Source: Malachius bipustulatus (taxonomy: Eukaryota; Arthropoda; Insecta; Coleoptera; Melyridae). Taken from it: DNA of 64,000 bases. Below are positions 10,336-21,400 of this stretch, in pieces. The position numbers were made by a program, and so were the translations under genes. Each line of letters begins with the position of its first letter. Position 1 is the first letter of the stretch. Where the stretch lies: positions 10,858,268 through 10,922,267 of the forward strand of contig OU342639.1 in the NCBI GenBank assembly GCA_910589415.1, given 5' to 3'. Under the pieces are notes generated by a model. That model was not told the origin of the DNA. It did not search any database and saw only the letters and a list, made by a program, of their open reading frames with translations.

Positions 10336-11848
10336 TATGTACCTAAATGTTCAAAAGTACAATTTTTTTAAATCACAAATTTGTATGTTTTTTTTTTCAA
10401 ATATAAAAGTCCTGACCTACCAAAAAAGGATTTAGAAAAAAAGTATTAGGTCTGACCTGGTTATAGACGTCAAAAAAATTGTTAACGGAGCGACTTTTAT
10501 AACGAATTTCGCTCCACTAAAGAGTGAAGTAAAAAACAAAATGTTACAAAAAAAACAGGGCTAGAGAGACTTTTAATTTTAAGTTGATATTGTTATTGTT
10601 TTATAACTCTATAGGGTGTTTCAAATATCTTAGGAAAAAAAGTCACGTGTTATTTGTACACCCGTTGTTTATAAAAATCGATTTCCATATAACGAAAACA
10701 CTAATACACTATAACTTTCTTGAAGAGATAACCTGTCATTTGAAAAAAAAGTCCAAAGCGGACAAGTAATTTTTTTTTCTGCGATACCTCGTGCCTTTTT
10801 GAGAGAAATTTTTCGTACTGGTTTAATAATAGCCAAAAATCTATTAGCCATTAAAAACTCTCTTATTTAAACTTTTTTTTCCGAAAGTCGCGATCGGAAA
10901 ATTTTCTTTTCTGTAAAAAAGTGCAAACAATTTCTTTTCAAGACTGTTCTGGATTTTAAGTTTGCCGATAGGTCATTTTGAAGTGCCTTGGTAGTAAATT
11001 TTGTTGAATTTCACCGTTGTAAAGATACCTTTATCTTCGTACCTAGGTGCCTGTTGGCAAAAAAAATTGTAATAGATTTAGGCCTCGATGTCTCCTACCT
11101 TGCATTTCACTACCTAGGTACGTCGCATTAGTTATGAATCACACTCGTATAACAAGCCAATATATTTATAAATTTTTTTGTATAAAAAACAAAATGTTGT
11201 TCTCTAATTGCCACAATAACTTGTAGGTAGATAAATCACTACACTCAAACAAGTAAAACTGATTAGATTTAAGTAACTCCTAATAATTAATGACATTCCA
11301 GCATATGCCTTTGAAAAAAGAAAAGTAAAATCTTTGGCAATAATTGTTATTATTGTTTCCGATAATTACCTATTAATTGTAACGTGAATTTTTGCTGATA
11401 TTTACCTACTTGCCTATAAGGTACTTGAATTACCTTTACCGGTACGGAAATCAGCCTTTTCTGTACCGTCGTTACTGTACCGTCGCTATTGGTGTAAATG
11501 CCGAATAAGATTTTCTCAACAATAACTTTTTAGTCCTTGAAATTAAGTTTTTGGCAAAAAAAAGTGTCCTTCATGCCTAGAGAGGCGATTGACTGTTTTA
11601 AAAACAATTTTTTAAAACACTTTCAATGTTTATCGTATAGCAACACGTTTTTTAGTTGTTAAAAAGTAAGTATGTATAATAGGTACTTTTTAATTCGCAC
11701 ATAAGAGCTCTTCATTCTTCATGTATACTTATTGTTTCTAAAAAATGTTTCACTATTATTAAAAAGACTCTATTGAATAAGCCAAAACTGTTGGAAAAAT
11801 GATTTTTTCCGCCGGTAAAAAGTAATCTTGCTGTGGTTAAAAAATATG
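10336..11848. other. Non-coding spacer
   Basis: No supportable gene. A TAGGGTGTTTCAAATATCTT sequence near 10,612 resembles a foldback end without a partner. CTGTACCGTCG occurs twice, near 11,460 and 11,477. Open frames on both strands near 10,580-10,850 overlap each other and are AT-driven. Confidence 0.45.
11680..11755 (+). repeat. Direct repeat, upstream copy
   Basis: AGGTACTTTT, a GCAC block, then TTTCTAAAAAATGTTTCA recur in the same order and direction at about 12,388-12,460, just upstream of the 74-codon gene. The foldback at 11849-12213 lies between the copies. Similarity is partial, so this is an old local duplication. Confidence 0.5.
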
Positions 11849-12213
11849 CATAGGGAATTCCCATGTTAAAACAAACTATTGTAAATATTGGCTCCCCTAA
11901 TTATTTTACAGTAAAATGTCAAATGTAAAAATTCTTACGGAAAAAAAGCTGCTTCTTATGCTTTAATTGGATTTTCATTTGGTTCATCCGTTTTCGAGAA
12001 AATCAGGAAAAACTTGATGTTTTTTCGCGGTTTTGCTTTGCTTTATTAAGTTTTTCCCGATTTTCTCGAAAACGGATAAACCAAATGAAAATCCAATTGC
12101 ACCATAAGAAGCAGCTTTTTTTCCTTAAGAAGTTTTATATTTGACATTTTACTGTAAAATAATTAGGGAAGCCAACATTTACAATAGTTTACTTTAACAT
12201 GGGAATTCCCTAT
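11849..12213. mobile_element. ~365-bp foldback, TAGGGAATTCCC ends
   Basis: The arms begin TAGGGAATTCCCATG and end in the complement. They remain well matched through the CTGTAAAATAATTAGGG and CGTTTTCGAGAAAATC motifs, closing on a loop of about 25 bp near 12,020-12,045. TA at both outer edges would fit a TA target duplication. The family differs from the CAGGGTG foldbacks. The minus-strand open frame through the right arm is not credible as a gene. Confidence 0.75.
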
Positions 12214-12387
12214 ATCCGGAAATTCAAGACACACGGTGTAGGTATTTGACGGTAGCGTGCATGCACGTAAGTATTTCCAGGAAAACCTTTTTAAATTAAA
12301 TTTCCTCAGTTCATAGTTCATGATACATAACTCTTTTGTACAGATCTCAGATCTTATCAATAATATTAGCTACTTTTATAGAAAGTA

Positions 12388-12460
12388 TAGGTACTTTTAA
12401 TTAGCACTTAAAAGGGGCCGCTTCTTGTATAACCTAATGTTTCTAAAAAACGTTTCATTT
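12388..12460 (+). repeat. Direct repeat, downstream copy
   Basis: Partner of 11680-11755. It ends in TTTCTAAAAAACGTTTCA and runs into TTTTCAG, which resembles a splice acceptor. If that acceptor is used, the 74-codon frame would belong to a longer spliced transcript. Confidence 0.5.
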
Positions 12461-12483
12461 TCAGTTCTGCACCACCTGCTAAT

Positions 12484-12507
12484 TATATAGTCGGTCAAGT
12501 CGGTCAA
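12484..12507 (+). promoter_or_regulatory. TATA-like box and tandem 9-mer
   Basis: TATATAG lies about 70 bp before the start codon at 12555 and is followed at once by two tandem copies of GTCGGTCAA (12490-12507). A TATA box here would predict transcription starting near 12,515 and a leader of about 40 bases, as is common in replication-dependent histone genes. Promoter function is inferred. Confidence 0.35.
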
Positions 12508-12554
12508 ACTGATTTGTTAACCATAGTAAGTGCTCGGCTACCTATAATATAAAG

Positions 12555-12779
12555 ATGAACCCTCAAGACCTTGTTGATCTTAAAATCCTCCGGGATAGCT
12601 TGCGAGTTAGAACACTCCTCGCACAACTCCAAAGTCTATTGGTGGAAAAAGCGCATCTTCTTGAGATAGCAAAAGGAGGATTACCTCAATATACGGAGGT
12701 TATCGATAGAATAAATCTATTAAACGTACAAATGGACCAGTATCAAGCGGAACTGGACTCGCTCACAGCAAGAAGCTAG
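12555..12779 (+). CDS. Unrecognised 74-residue coiled-coil protein
   Basis: This is the only frame in the window that looks like a real protein, and I do not recognise the family. It has 16 leucines and two predicted helices. Helix 1 (about residues 5-40) has a V18-L22-L25-L29-K32-L36 core. G41-G42-L43-P44 forms a turn. Helix 2 (about 47-71) has V49-I53-L56-M60-Y63-L67-L70 in strict 4-3 heptad spacing. This predicts a helical hairpin able to pair with itself or a partner. There is no signal peptide or membrane segment. ATG 12555 is the first in frame after a stop at 12510-12512. Codons are richer in G and C than the surroundings. Twenty-six bases after the stop is a histone-type 3' stem-loop, suggesting an intronless, S-phase-linked transcript. 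The protein is not a core or linker histone. It could alternatively be a terminal exon or an old viral or transposon gene. Confidence 0.65.
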   Translation: MNPQDLVDLKILRDSLRVRTLLAQLQSLLVEKAHLLEIAKGGLPQYTEVIDRINLLNVQMDQYQAELDSLTARS

Positions 12780-12795
12780 TCCCGTATCGACAGAA

Positions 12796-12801
12796 AATAA
12801 A
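12796..12801 (+). promoter_or_regulatory. AATAAA polyadenylation-like signal
   Basis: AATAAA lies between the stop codon and the stem-loop; another AATAAA occurs near 12,884. In such AT-rich DNA the hexamer is expected by chance. It does leave open conventional polyadenylation, in addition to or instead of stem-loop processing. Confidence 0.3.
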
Positions 12802-12805
12802 CCCC

Positions 12806-12821
12806 GGCCCTTTTCAGGGCC
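12806..12821 (+). promoter_or_regulatory. Histone-type mRNA 3' stem-loop
   Basis: GGCCCT-TTTC-AGGGCC gives a perfect 6-bp stem with a TTTC loop. This is the form recognised by stem-loop binding protein at the 3' end of animal replication-dependent histone mRNAs. It lies 26 bases after the stop at 12779, on the same strand, within the usual spacing. The 3' flank begins ATCAA, compatible with the A/C-rich flank of the canonical element. A purine-rich downstream element for U7 snRNA pairing is not obvious (only a weak ACTTAAGAC). The structure is seen directly; processing is inferred. Confidence 0.7.
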
Positions 12822-14474
12822 ATCAATAGGTACTTAAGACTATTAGTTCTCCTAGCGCATAAGTAACTTATTTTTTATTTAAATAAATGATACCTACCAT
12901 AATTAATTATTATCTAGAAGAACAAAATCTTTATTATAGAGTTCAGAAGCAAAGCGGTTTTAGTTTTGAGGGGCTGGCGAATTTTCGCACGTTAATTAAA
13001 TAGGATAAAGCTAACGAAGCATTAGGTACAAAAAATTATTAATCAGAACATATAGGTAGGTAGGTACCTATACGCCATTGCTCATGGTTTGTGGCTCGCC
13101 TAATGACGCCATTCTAGTAGAGCCGCCGGATGGATGTCTTATTCGAAAGTGATAAATCCTCATCCTGAACTTATTAATAGAAAATCTGACTATTAAAGTT
13201 TGAAAATGATCACCTGTATGTACCTAGGTAGGTAACTGGAATCTGAAACTTATTTTTAATTCAAATGAATGGAATGTATACCTACCTAACCTGTAATACC
13301 TTGTACCTACCTTCCTAACTTATCTATTCTATTACCTATTAATGTTATCTTATTGTTTCATGATAAAGTATAGTGATATTAAACAATAGGTAGGTATTGT
13401 ATTGCACTGTATAAAATACAATGCTTATATTGCAATAATGCAATGTAATATTATACCTAACAGCACGTTTTATAAATGGCTCGGAACTTTATTTTGTTTA
13501 CCTAAAACTCAGAAAGGAAGCGTTTTTCGACAAGGCCCTTCTATACAAAATTAATGTAGACAAAATTTCCCACATTTCTCATAAATAACATTTTCTTGTA
13601 CCTACCTGCTAAGACTATAACCGTTCCGTCGGTAAACCGTGTAGGGTTTTTTAAAGTTTTGCTAGGTACAAAATTGCATTTTAAACTAAAAAGAGAGAAA
13701 CCATTAAAGAAATATCTCCATTTGTAACTTGGTAGGTACCTAATAGATCTAGGTACCTAACTAACTATTAGGTAGGTACAAGGTAAGGTTGAAGAAGAGT
13801 CAAAGCTGTAGGTATCACGTAGGTAGGTAATTGTAGAAAGTACCTATAATAATAATAGGTTTCCTCCAGCTTCAGGAGGGCATCATTATTATTTTTTAAA
13901 CAAATTCTAGAAATTCAGTTGTATGTATCATTCTAATTTGACCTGGATGTGTAAGCTATAATAATAATAATAATACCCTTCCATGCTATTGTTACTTTTC
14001 GCTGAAAGAATCAGATGAACAGCAACTCGGCAAGAAAATATAATTTTAGGAACTTGGAGAGGGGCGGCGAGAGGAGAGGTTGTCTTGTTGATCGGATACC
14101 TTAAAAATTGCGGAACAGGATGTTAAGTTACACCTGTCTTTGTCATTTTCCTCGGAAATTCCGTTCTTCCTCTCATCAAAGTCGTCTCTTACCTAAAAAC
14201 ATCCGATTGCGAACCCCACCACTACAGTTTAGTGTAGTGGAATGAGATATTTAGATTAGGTGGGTATAGGTGCGGATAGGTGCGTGCAGTTCCAGCCTCC
14301 CCTTCATTACCATAAGCTAAGTTTGCGAGAGAGACGAAAAATGTCACGGAAGGGGGTGGGGGAAGGGAATCATGGCCGCCATCACAGCAAACGGAAATAA
14401 ATAAAGAAAGACAGGTATTCCTTGTCATCTAAAATCATCTTCCGTATACAGGCATTTTTACGAGTATTTCAAGG
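12822..14474. other. Non-coding, rich in TAGG/CCTA clusters
   Basis: Many short TAGGTAGG and CCTACC runs occur between 13,050 and 13,860. These are tetramers, not the insect telomere pentamer TTAGG. A reverse fragment of the repeat at 1730 lies at about 13,490-13,560. An AAT-type microsatellite sits near 13,959-13,975. Small hairpins occur at about 13,866-13,882 (CCTCC/GGAGG) and 14,217-14,240 (CCACTACA/TGTAGTGG). No gene is supported. Confidence 0.5.
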
Positions 14475-15012
14475 TAGTGTTGGGCGATACCATGAAAAGT
14501 ATCGATGCAGCGTATCGATCCGTATTGATAAACAAAAAATCGATCTCGTATCGTATCGCTCCAAGAGTATTGGTAGAACAGAACATCGATAGACATAATA
14601 TCATAATAACATCAAAATAGGGATGAAAAATAAAAATTTATTACTGTATTACTGAGAATGGTATGGTAGGTATATATATTAAATACATAATAATTACATA
14701 CATGGCACATGGTACCTATGTAATAAAATGAAATTAAAAAATAAGTAAAATTAAAACCTAATGTGGTTCAATAAAGTAAATGAAATTAGAAACACCAAAC
14801 ACCTATGCCCACTATGCGGTAGGTATGCCGTCCTACCTATGTATTGTAATTAAAATATAATAAAATAGAACAAAATATAAAATTTTATATAAAAAGGTAC
14901 GTCTGGGATCAATCCAGTGCCTATGTATCAGTTCCTCAGGTATCGATACAAAATATCGTGTATCACTCAAAAATATCAATACTCGAAATCGATAATGTAT
15001 CGCCCAACACTA
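14475..15012. mobile_element. hAT-like non-autonomous element, 538 bp
   Basis: The ends are TAGTGTTGGGCGATAC and GTATCGCCCAACACTA. Flanking 8-bp sequences TTTCAAGG (14467-14474) and TTTCAATG (15013-15020) match at 7 of 8 positions, a slightly decayed target duplication. An 8-bp duplication with a TAGTGTTGGG-type end fits the hAT superfamily. The sub-terminal regions are dense in ATCGAT-like motifs, possible transposase binding sites. No transposase frame. Confidence 0.8.
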
Positions 15013-15020
15013 TTTCAATG

Positions 15021-15793
15021 TTCTGTCGGTAAGGTAGGTAGGTACCTGTAGATAAAATTGCCGAATTTGTCAATAAAAGATGGATTGAGGTTTATTTCTT
15101 ATAGGTAGGTATAATAACAGAATATGAAGTTAAACTTCCCTATAAATTTCTGAATATAAATTTAATAAATAGAGTCTTTGAGCAACAGTTTAAAAATTCT
15201 AATTCCGTTGTATTCCAATGTCAATGTTTTATAATTTGCAAATTAAAAATGCATGGCTAAGGTAGGCAACTTAAAAAACGCCTTTTGTTTTTATCTATTT
15301 CCACTACCTAGAATGAATATTATTGTAGAATAGGTACATCAACCGTCAACTACCTAGGTACTGGACAGAAATGACAAATGATCAATTTAATGGTCGTTAA
15401 AATTAGAACAATTACATTGTGTTTCTTATATACCTAGTAGTACCTACTACAGGAAAAATCCTCTATTATAGTAAGATAGAGGCAGTAAGATAGAGAGATA
15501 GAAGCAGGTACAAAGGTAGGTACTTCCCAAATCTAGCGTAATTTAACTACCTATAAGGTTTTAACAAAAACCTGATTATTATGTCAATAAAACACATAAT
15601 GATGATCACGATATCTTGGAAAAACCTGGGGCGCAGATTCCTTCATTGCAAACTGCTAGAAGTATTTGATACGTTTATTCAAATTAACCAGTACCTAGTT
15701 AACGGTAGGCAACTTACAATGCATTTCATTGTTTTTTAAGTGGTCTTCATGCTCAGACTAGGGCATGATTTTTTAAATATTATTATGCTTTTT
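15021..15793. other. Non-coding spacer before the satellite
   Basis: This is AT-rich DNA with further TAGGTAGGTACC clusters. No gene or transposon boundary is visible. Similarity to the satellite begins near 15,794. Confidence 0.5.
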
Positions 15794-16110
15794 AAAGTTC
15801 TTCAAAAGTTCTCCTTCCCAAATATCTAGAATGCACTTTTGTTGCCCTTACAGAGGGGTGGGAAAAATATAATTGTAGACAATTTACCTCGTATACCTGA
15901 CGGTTTTACGGATTTATATCAATATTAATCCCCCTCTTGTGTTATGTACGTTGATGCAAATTCTTGCATAAAGTCTTCCAAGAGTCTCTCTTTCCAAAAA
16001 TATAGAGTGCACTTCTGTCACCCTTAATTTAGGGTGGGAAAAATTATAATTTTGAGAATTTATCTCGTAGGTAATACCTGGCGGATTTACCTATATCAAT
16101 ATTCATTCCC
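15794..16110 (+). repeat. Degenerate edge of the satellite array
   Basis: The first two units diverge from the interior types. Unit 1 lacks the AACAACCC part of the conserved box near 15,937 and carries an extra CGG-TTTTACGG duplication near 15,900. Unit 2 has extra bases near 16,065-16,070 and 16,090. Interior units are much more alike, as expected where an array edge escapes homogenisation. Confidence 0.75.
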
Positions 16111-18469
16111 CTCTAACAACCCTTGTGTGCTATGTGCGTTGACGCAAATTCTTGCATTAAAGTCCTCCAAAAGTCCCTCTTTCCAAAAATCCAGACTGCA
16201 CTTCTGTCACCCTCAATTTTGGGTGGGAAAAATTATAATTTTGAGAAGTTTACTCGTATACCTGGCTGACTTAATATCAATATTCATCCCCCTCTAACAA
16301 CCCTTGTGTGACATTGCGTTGATGCAAATTTTTGCATAAAGTTCTTAAAAAGTTCTCCTATCCAAATAACTAGAATGCACTTTTGTCACCCTTACAGAGG
16401 GGTGGGGAAAAATATTAGTGTGGACAATTTACCTCGTATTACCTGACCGATTTATATCAATACTCATCCCCCTCTAACAACCCTTGGGTGTTATTTACAT
16501 TGATGCAAATTTTTGCATTAAGTTCTTCAAAAGTCCTCCTTCCCAAATCTCTAGAATACACTTTTGTCACCCTTAAAGAGGGGTAGGGAAATTATAATTT
16601 TGAGAATTTCTCTCGTATACCTGGCGGATTTATATCAACATTCATTCCCCTCTAACAACCCTTATGCGACATGTTAGTCAATGGAAATTTTCATATAATA
16701 TACTCAAAAAATTCGGCTTTCCAAAAATCCAGACTGCACTTCTGTCACCCTCAATTTTGGGTGGGAAAAATTATAATTTTGAGAAGTTTACTCGTATACC
16801 TGGCTGACTTAATATCAATATTCATCCCCCTCTAACAACCCTTGTGTGACATTGCGTTGATGCAAATTTTTGCATAAAGTTCTTCAAAAGTTCTCCTTTC
16901 CAAATAACTAGAATGCATTTTTGTCACCCTTAAAGAGGGGTAGGGAAATTATAATTTTGAGAATTTCTCTCGTATACCTGGCGGATTTATATCAACATTC
17001 ATTCCCCTCTAACAACCCTTATGCGACATGTTAGTCAATGGAAATTTTCATATAATATTCTCAAAAAATTCGGCTTTCCAAAAATCCAGACTGCATTTCT
17101 GTCACCCTCAATGTAGGGTGGGAAAAATTATAATTTTGAGAAGTTTACTCGTATACCTGGCTGACTTATATCAATATTCATCCCCCTCTAACAACCCTTG
17201 TGTGCTATGTGCGTTGACGCAAATTCTTGCATAAAGTCCTCCAAAAGTCCCTCTTTCCAAAGATCCAGACTGCACTTCTGTCACCCTCAATTTAGGGTGG
17301 AAAAAATTATAATTTTGCGAAGTTTACTCTTATACCTGGCTGACTTATATCAATATTCATCCCCCTCTAACAACCCTTGTGTGACATGTGCGTTGATGAA
17401 AATTTTTGCATAAAGTTCTTCAAAAATTCTCCTTTCCAAATAACTAGAATGCACTTTTGTCGCCCTTATAGAGGGGTGGGGAAAAATATAAGTGTGGACA
17501 ATTTACCTCGTATTACCTGACGGATTTATATCAATACTCATCCCCCTCTAACAACCCTTGTGTGTTATTTACATTGATGCAAATTTTTGCATTAAGTTCT
17601 TCAAAAGTTCTCCTTCCCAAATCTCTAGAATGCACTTTTGTCACCCTTAAAGAGGGGTAGGGAAATTATAATTTTGAGAATTTCTCTCGTATACCTGGCG
17701 GATTTATATCAACATTCATTCCCCTCTAACAACCCTTATGTGACATGTTAGTCAATGGAAATTTTCATATAATATTCTCAAAAAATTCGGCTTTCCAAAA
17801 ATCCAGACTGCATTTCTGTCACCCTCAATGTAGGGTGGGAAAAATTATAATTTTGAGAAGTTTACTCGTATACCTGGCTGACTTATATCAATATTCATCC
17901 CCCTCTAACAACCCTTATGTGACATGTTAGTCGATGGAAATTTTCATATAATATTCTCAAAAAATTCGGCTTTCCAAAAATCCAGACTGCATTTCTGTCA
18001 CCCTCAATGTAGGGTGGGAAAAATTATAATTTTGAGAAGTTTACTCGTATGCCTGGCTGACTTATATCAATATTCATCCCCCTCTAACAACCCTTATGTG
18101 ACATGTTAGTCAATGGAAATTTTCATATAATATTCTCAAAAAATTCGGCTTTCCAAAAATCCAGACTGCATTTCTGTCACCCTCAATTTAGGGTGGGAAA
18201 AATTATAATTTTGAGAAGTTTACTCGTATACCTGGCTGACTTATATCAATATTCATCCCCCTCTAATAACCCTTGTGTGGCATGTGCGTTGATACAAATT
18301 TTTGCATAAAGATCTTCAAAAATTCTCCTTTCCAAATAACTAGAATGCACTTTTGTCACCCTTATAGAGGGGTGGGGAAAAATATAAGTGTGGACAATTT
18401 ACCTCGTATTACCTGACGGATTTATATCAATACTCATCCCCCTCTAACAACCCTTGTGTGTTATTTACT

Positions 18470-21400
18470 TTGATGCAAATTTTTGCATTAAGTTCTTCAA
18501 AAGTTCTCCTTCCCAAATCTCTAGAATGCACTTTTGTCACCCTTAAAGAGGGGTAGGGAAATTATAATTTTGAGAATTTCTCTCGTATACCTGGCGGATT
18601 TATATCAACATTCATTCCCCTCTAACAACCCTTATGTGACATGTTAGTCAATGGAAATTTTCATATAATATTCTCAAAAAATTCGGCTTTCCAAAAATCC
18701 AGACTGCATTTCTGTCACCCTCAATTTAGGGTGGGAAAAATTATAATTTTGAGAAGTTTACTCGTATACCTGGCTGACTTATATCAATATTCATCCCCCT
18801 CTAATAACCCTTGTGTGACATGTGCGTTGATGAAAATTTTTGCATAAAGTTCTTCAAAAGTTCTCCTTTCCAAATAACTAGAATGCACTTTTGTCACCCT
18901 TATAGAGGGGTGGGGAAAAATATAAGTGTGGACAATTTACCTCGTATTACCTGACGGATTTATATCAATACTCATCCCCCTCTAACAACCCTTGTGTGTT
19001 ATTTAAATTGATGAAAATTTTTGCATCAAGTTCTTCAAAAGTTCTCCTTCCCAAATCTCTAGAATGCACTTTTGTCACTCTTAAAGAGGGGTAGGGAAAT
19101 TTTAATTTTGAGAATTTCTCTCGTATACCTGGCGGATTTATATCAACATTCATTCCCCTCTAACAACCCTTATGTGACATGTTAGTCAATGGAAATTTTA
19201 ATTAAATATTCTCAAAAAATTCGGCTTTTCAAAAATCCAGACTGCACTTCTGTCACCCTCAATTAAGGGTGGGAAAAATTATAATTTTGAGAAGTTTACT
19301 CGTATACCTGGCTGACTTATATCAATATTCATCCCCCTCTAACAACCCTTGTGTGACATGTGCGTTGATGAAAATTTTTGCATAAAGTTCTTCAAAAGTT
19401 CTCCTTTCCAAATAACTAGAATGCACTTTTGTCACCCTTATAGAGGGGTGGGGAAAAATATAAGTGTGGACAATTTACCTCGTATTACCTGACGGATTTA
19501 TATCAATACTCATCCCCCTCTAACAACCCTTGTGTGTTATTTACATTGATGCAAATTTTTGCATCAAGTTCTTCAAAAGTTCTCCTTCCCAAATCTCTAG
19601 AATGCACTTTTGTCGCCCTTAAAGAGGGGTTGGGAAATTATAATTTTGAGAATTTCTCTCGTATACCTGGCGGATTTATATCAACATTCATTCCCCTCTA
19701 ACAACTCTTATGTGACATGTTAGTCAATGGAAATTTTCATATAATATTCTCAAAAAATTCGGCTTTCCAAAAATCCAGACTGCATTTCTGTCAACCTCAA
19801 TTTAGGGTGGGAAAAATTATAATTTTGAGAATTTCTCTCGTATACCTGGCGGATTTATATCAACATTCATTCCCCTCTAACAACCCTTATGTGACATGTT
19901 AGTCAATGGAAATTTTCATATAATATTCTCAAAAAATTCGGCTTTCCAAAAATCAAGACTGCACTTCTGTCACCCTCAATTAAGGGTGGGAAAAATTATA
20001 ATTTTGAGAAGTTTACTCGTATACCTGGCTGACTTATATCAATATTCATCCCCCTCTAACAACCCTTGTGTGACATGTGCGTTGATGCAAATTTTTGCAT
20101 AAAGTTCTTCAAAAGTTCTCCTTTCCTAATAACTAGAATGCATTTTTGTCACCCTTACAGAGGGGTGGGGAAAAATATAAGTGTGGACAATTTACCTCGT
20201 ATTACCTGACGGATTTATATCAATACTCATCCCCCTCTAACAACCCTTGTGTGTTATTTACATTGATGCAAATTTTTGCATTAAGTTCTTCAAAAGTTCT
20301 CCTTCCCAAATCTCTAGAATGCACTTTTGTCACCCTTAAAGAGGGGTAGGGAAATTATAATTTTGAGAATTTCTCTCGTATACCTGGCGGATTTATATCA
20401 ATATTCATTCCCCTCTAACAACCCTTATGCGACATGTTAGTCAATGGAAATTTTCATATAATATTCTCAAAAAATTCGGCTTTCCAAAAATCCAGACTGC
20501 ATTTCTGTCACCCTCAATTTAGGGTGGGAAAAATTATAATTTTGAGAAGTTTACTCGTATACCTGGCTGACTTATATCAATATTCATCCCCCTCTAACAA
20601 CCCTTGTGTGCTATGTGCGTTGACGCAAATTCTTGCTTAAAGTCCTCCAAAAGTCCCTCTTTCCAAAAATCCAGACTGCACTTCTGTCACCCTCAATTTA
20701 GGGTGGAAAACATTATAATTTTGAGAAGTTTACTCGTATACCTGGCTGACTTATGTCAATATTCATCCCCCTCTAACAACCCTTGTGTGGCATGTGCGTT
20801 GATACAAATTTTTTCATAAAGATCTTCAAAAATTCTCCTTTCCAAATAACTAGAATGCACTTTTGTCACCCTTATAGAGGGGTGGGGAAAAATATAAGTG
20901 TGGACAATTTACCTCGTATTACCTGACGGATTTATATCAATACTCATCCCCCTCTAACAACCCTTGTGTGTTATTTACATTGATGCAAATTTTTGCATTA
21001 AGTTCTTCAAAAGTTCTCCTTCCCAAATCTCTAGAATGCGCTTTTGTCACCCTTAAAGAGGGGTAGGGAAATTATAATTTTGAGAATTTCTCTCGTATAC
21101 CTGGCGGATTTATATCAACATTCATTCCCCTCTAACAACCCTTATGTGACATGTTAGTCAATGGAAATTTTCATATAATATTCTCAAAAAATTCGACTTT
21201 CCAAAAATCCAGACTGCATTTCTGTCACCCTCAATGTAGGGTGGGAAAAATTATAATTTTGAGAATTTATCTCGTATACCTGGCTGACTTATGTCAATAT
21301 TCATCCCCCTCTAACAACCTTTGTGTGGCATGTGCGTTGATGCAAATTTTTGCATAAAGTTCTTCAAAAGTTCTCCTTCCCAAATCTCTAGAATGCACTT

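Noticed and set aside
9468..10346. Nearly identical 85- and 83-codon frames on opposite strands
   Set aside because: They are mirror images produced by the palindromic arms of the 9485-10335 foldback and contain the element's own terminal sequences.
12806..12821. Bacterial rho-independent terminator
   Set aside because: There is no following T-tract and the context is eukaryotic. The TTTC loop and 6-bp stem match the histone 3' element instead.
13050..13860. Interstitial telomere repeats
   Set aside because: The clusters are the tetramer TAGG/CCTA, not the insect TTAGG pentamer, and are short and interrupted.
14222..14428. 68-codon minus-strand frame
   Set aside because: Proline-rich from a low-complexity G-rich tract, with no recognisable domain, and starting beside a small hairpin.
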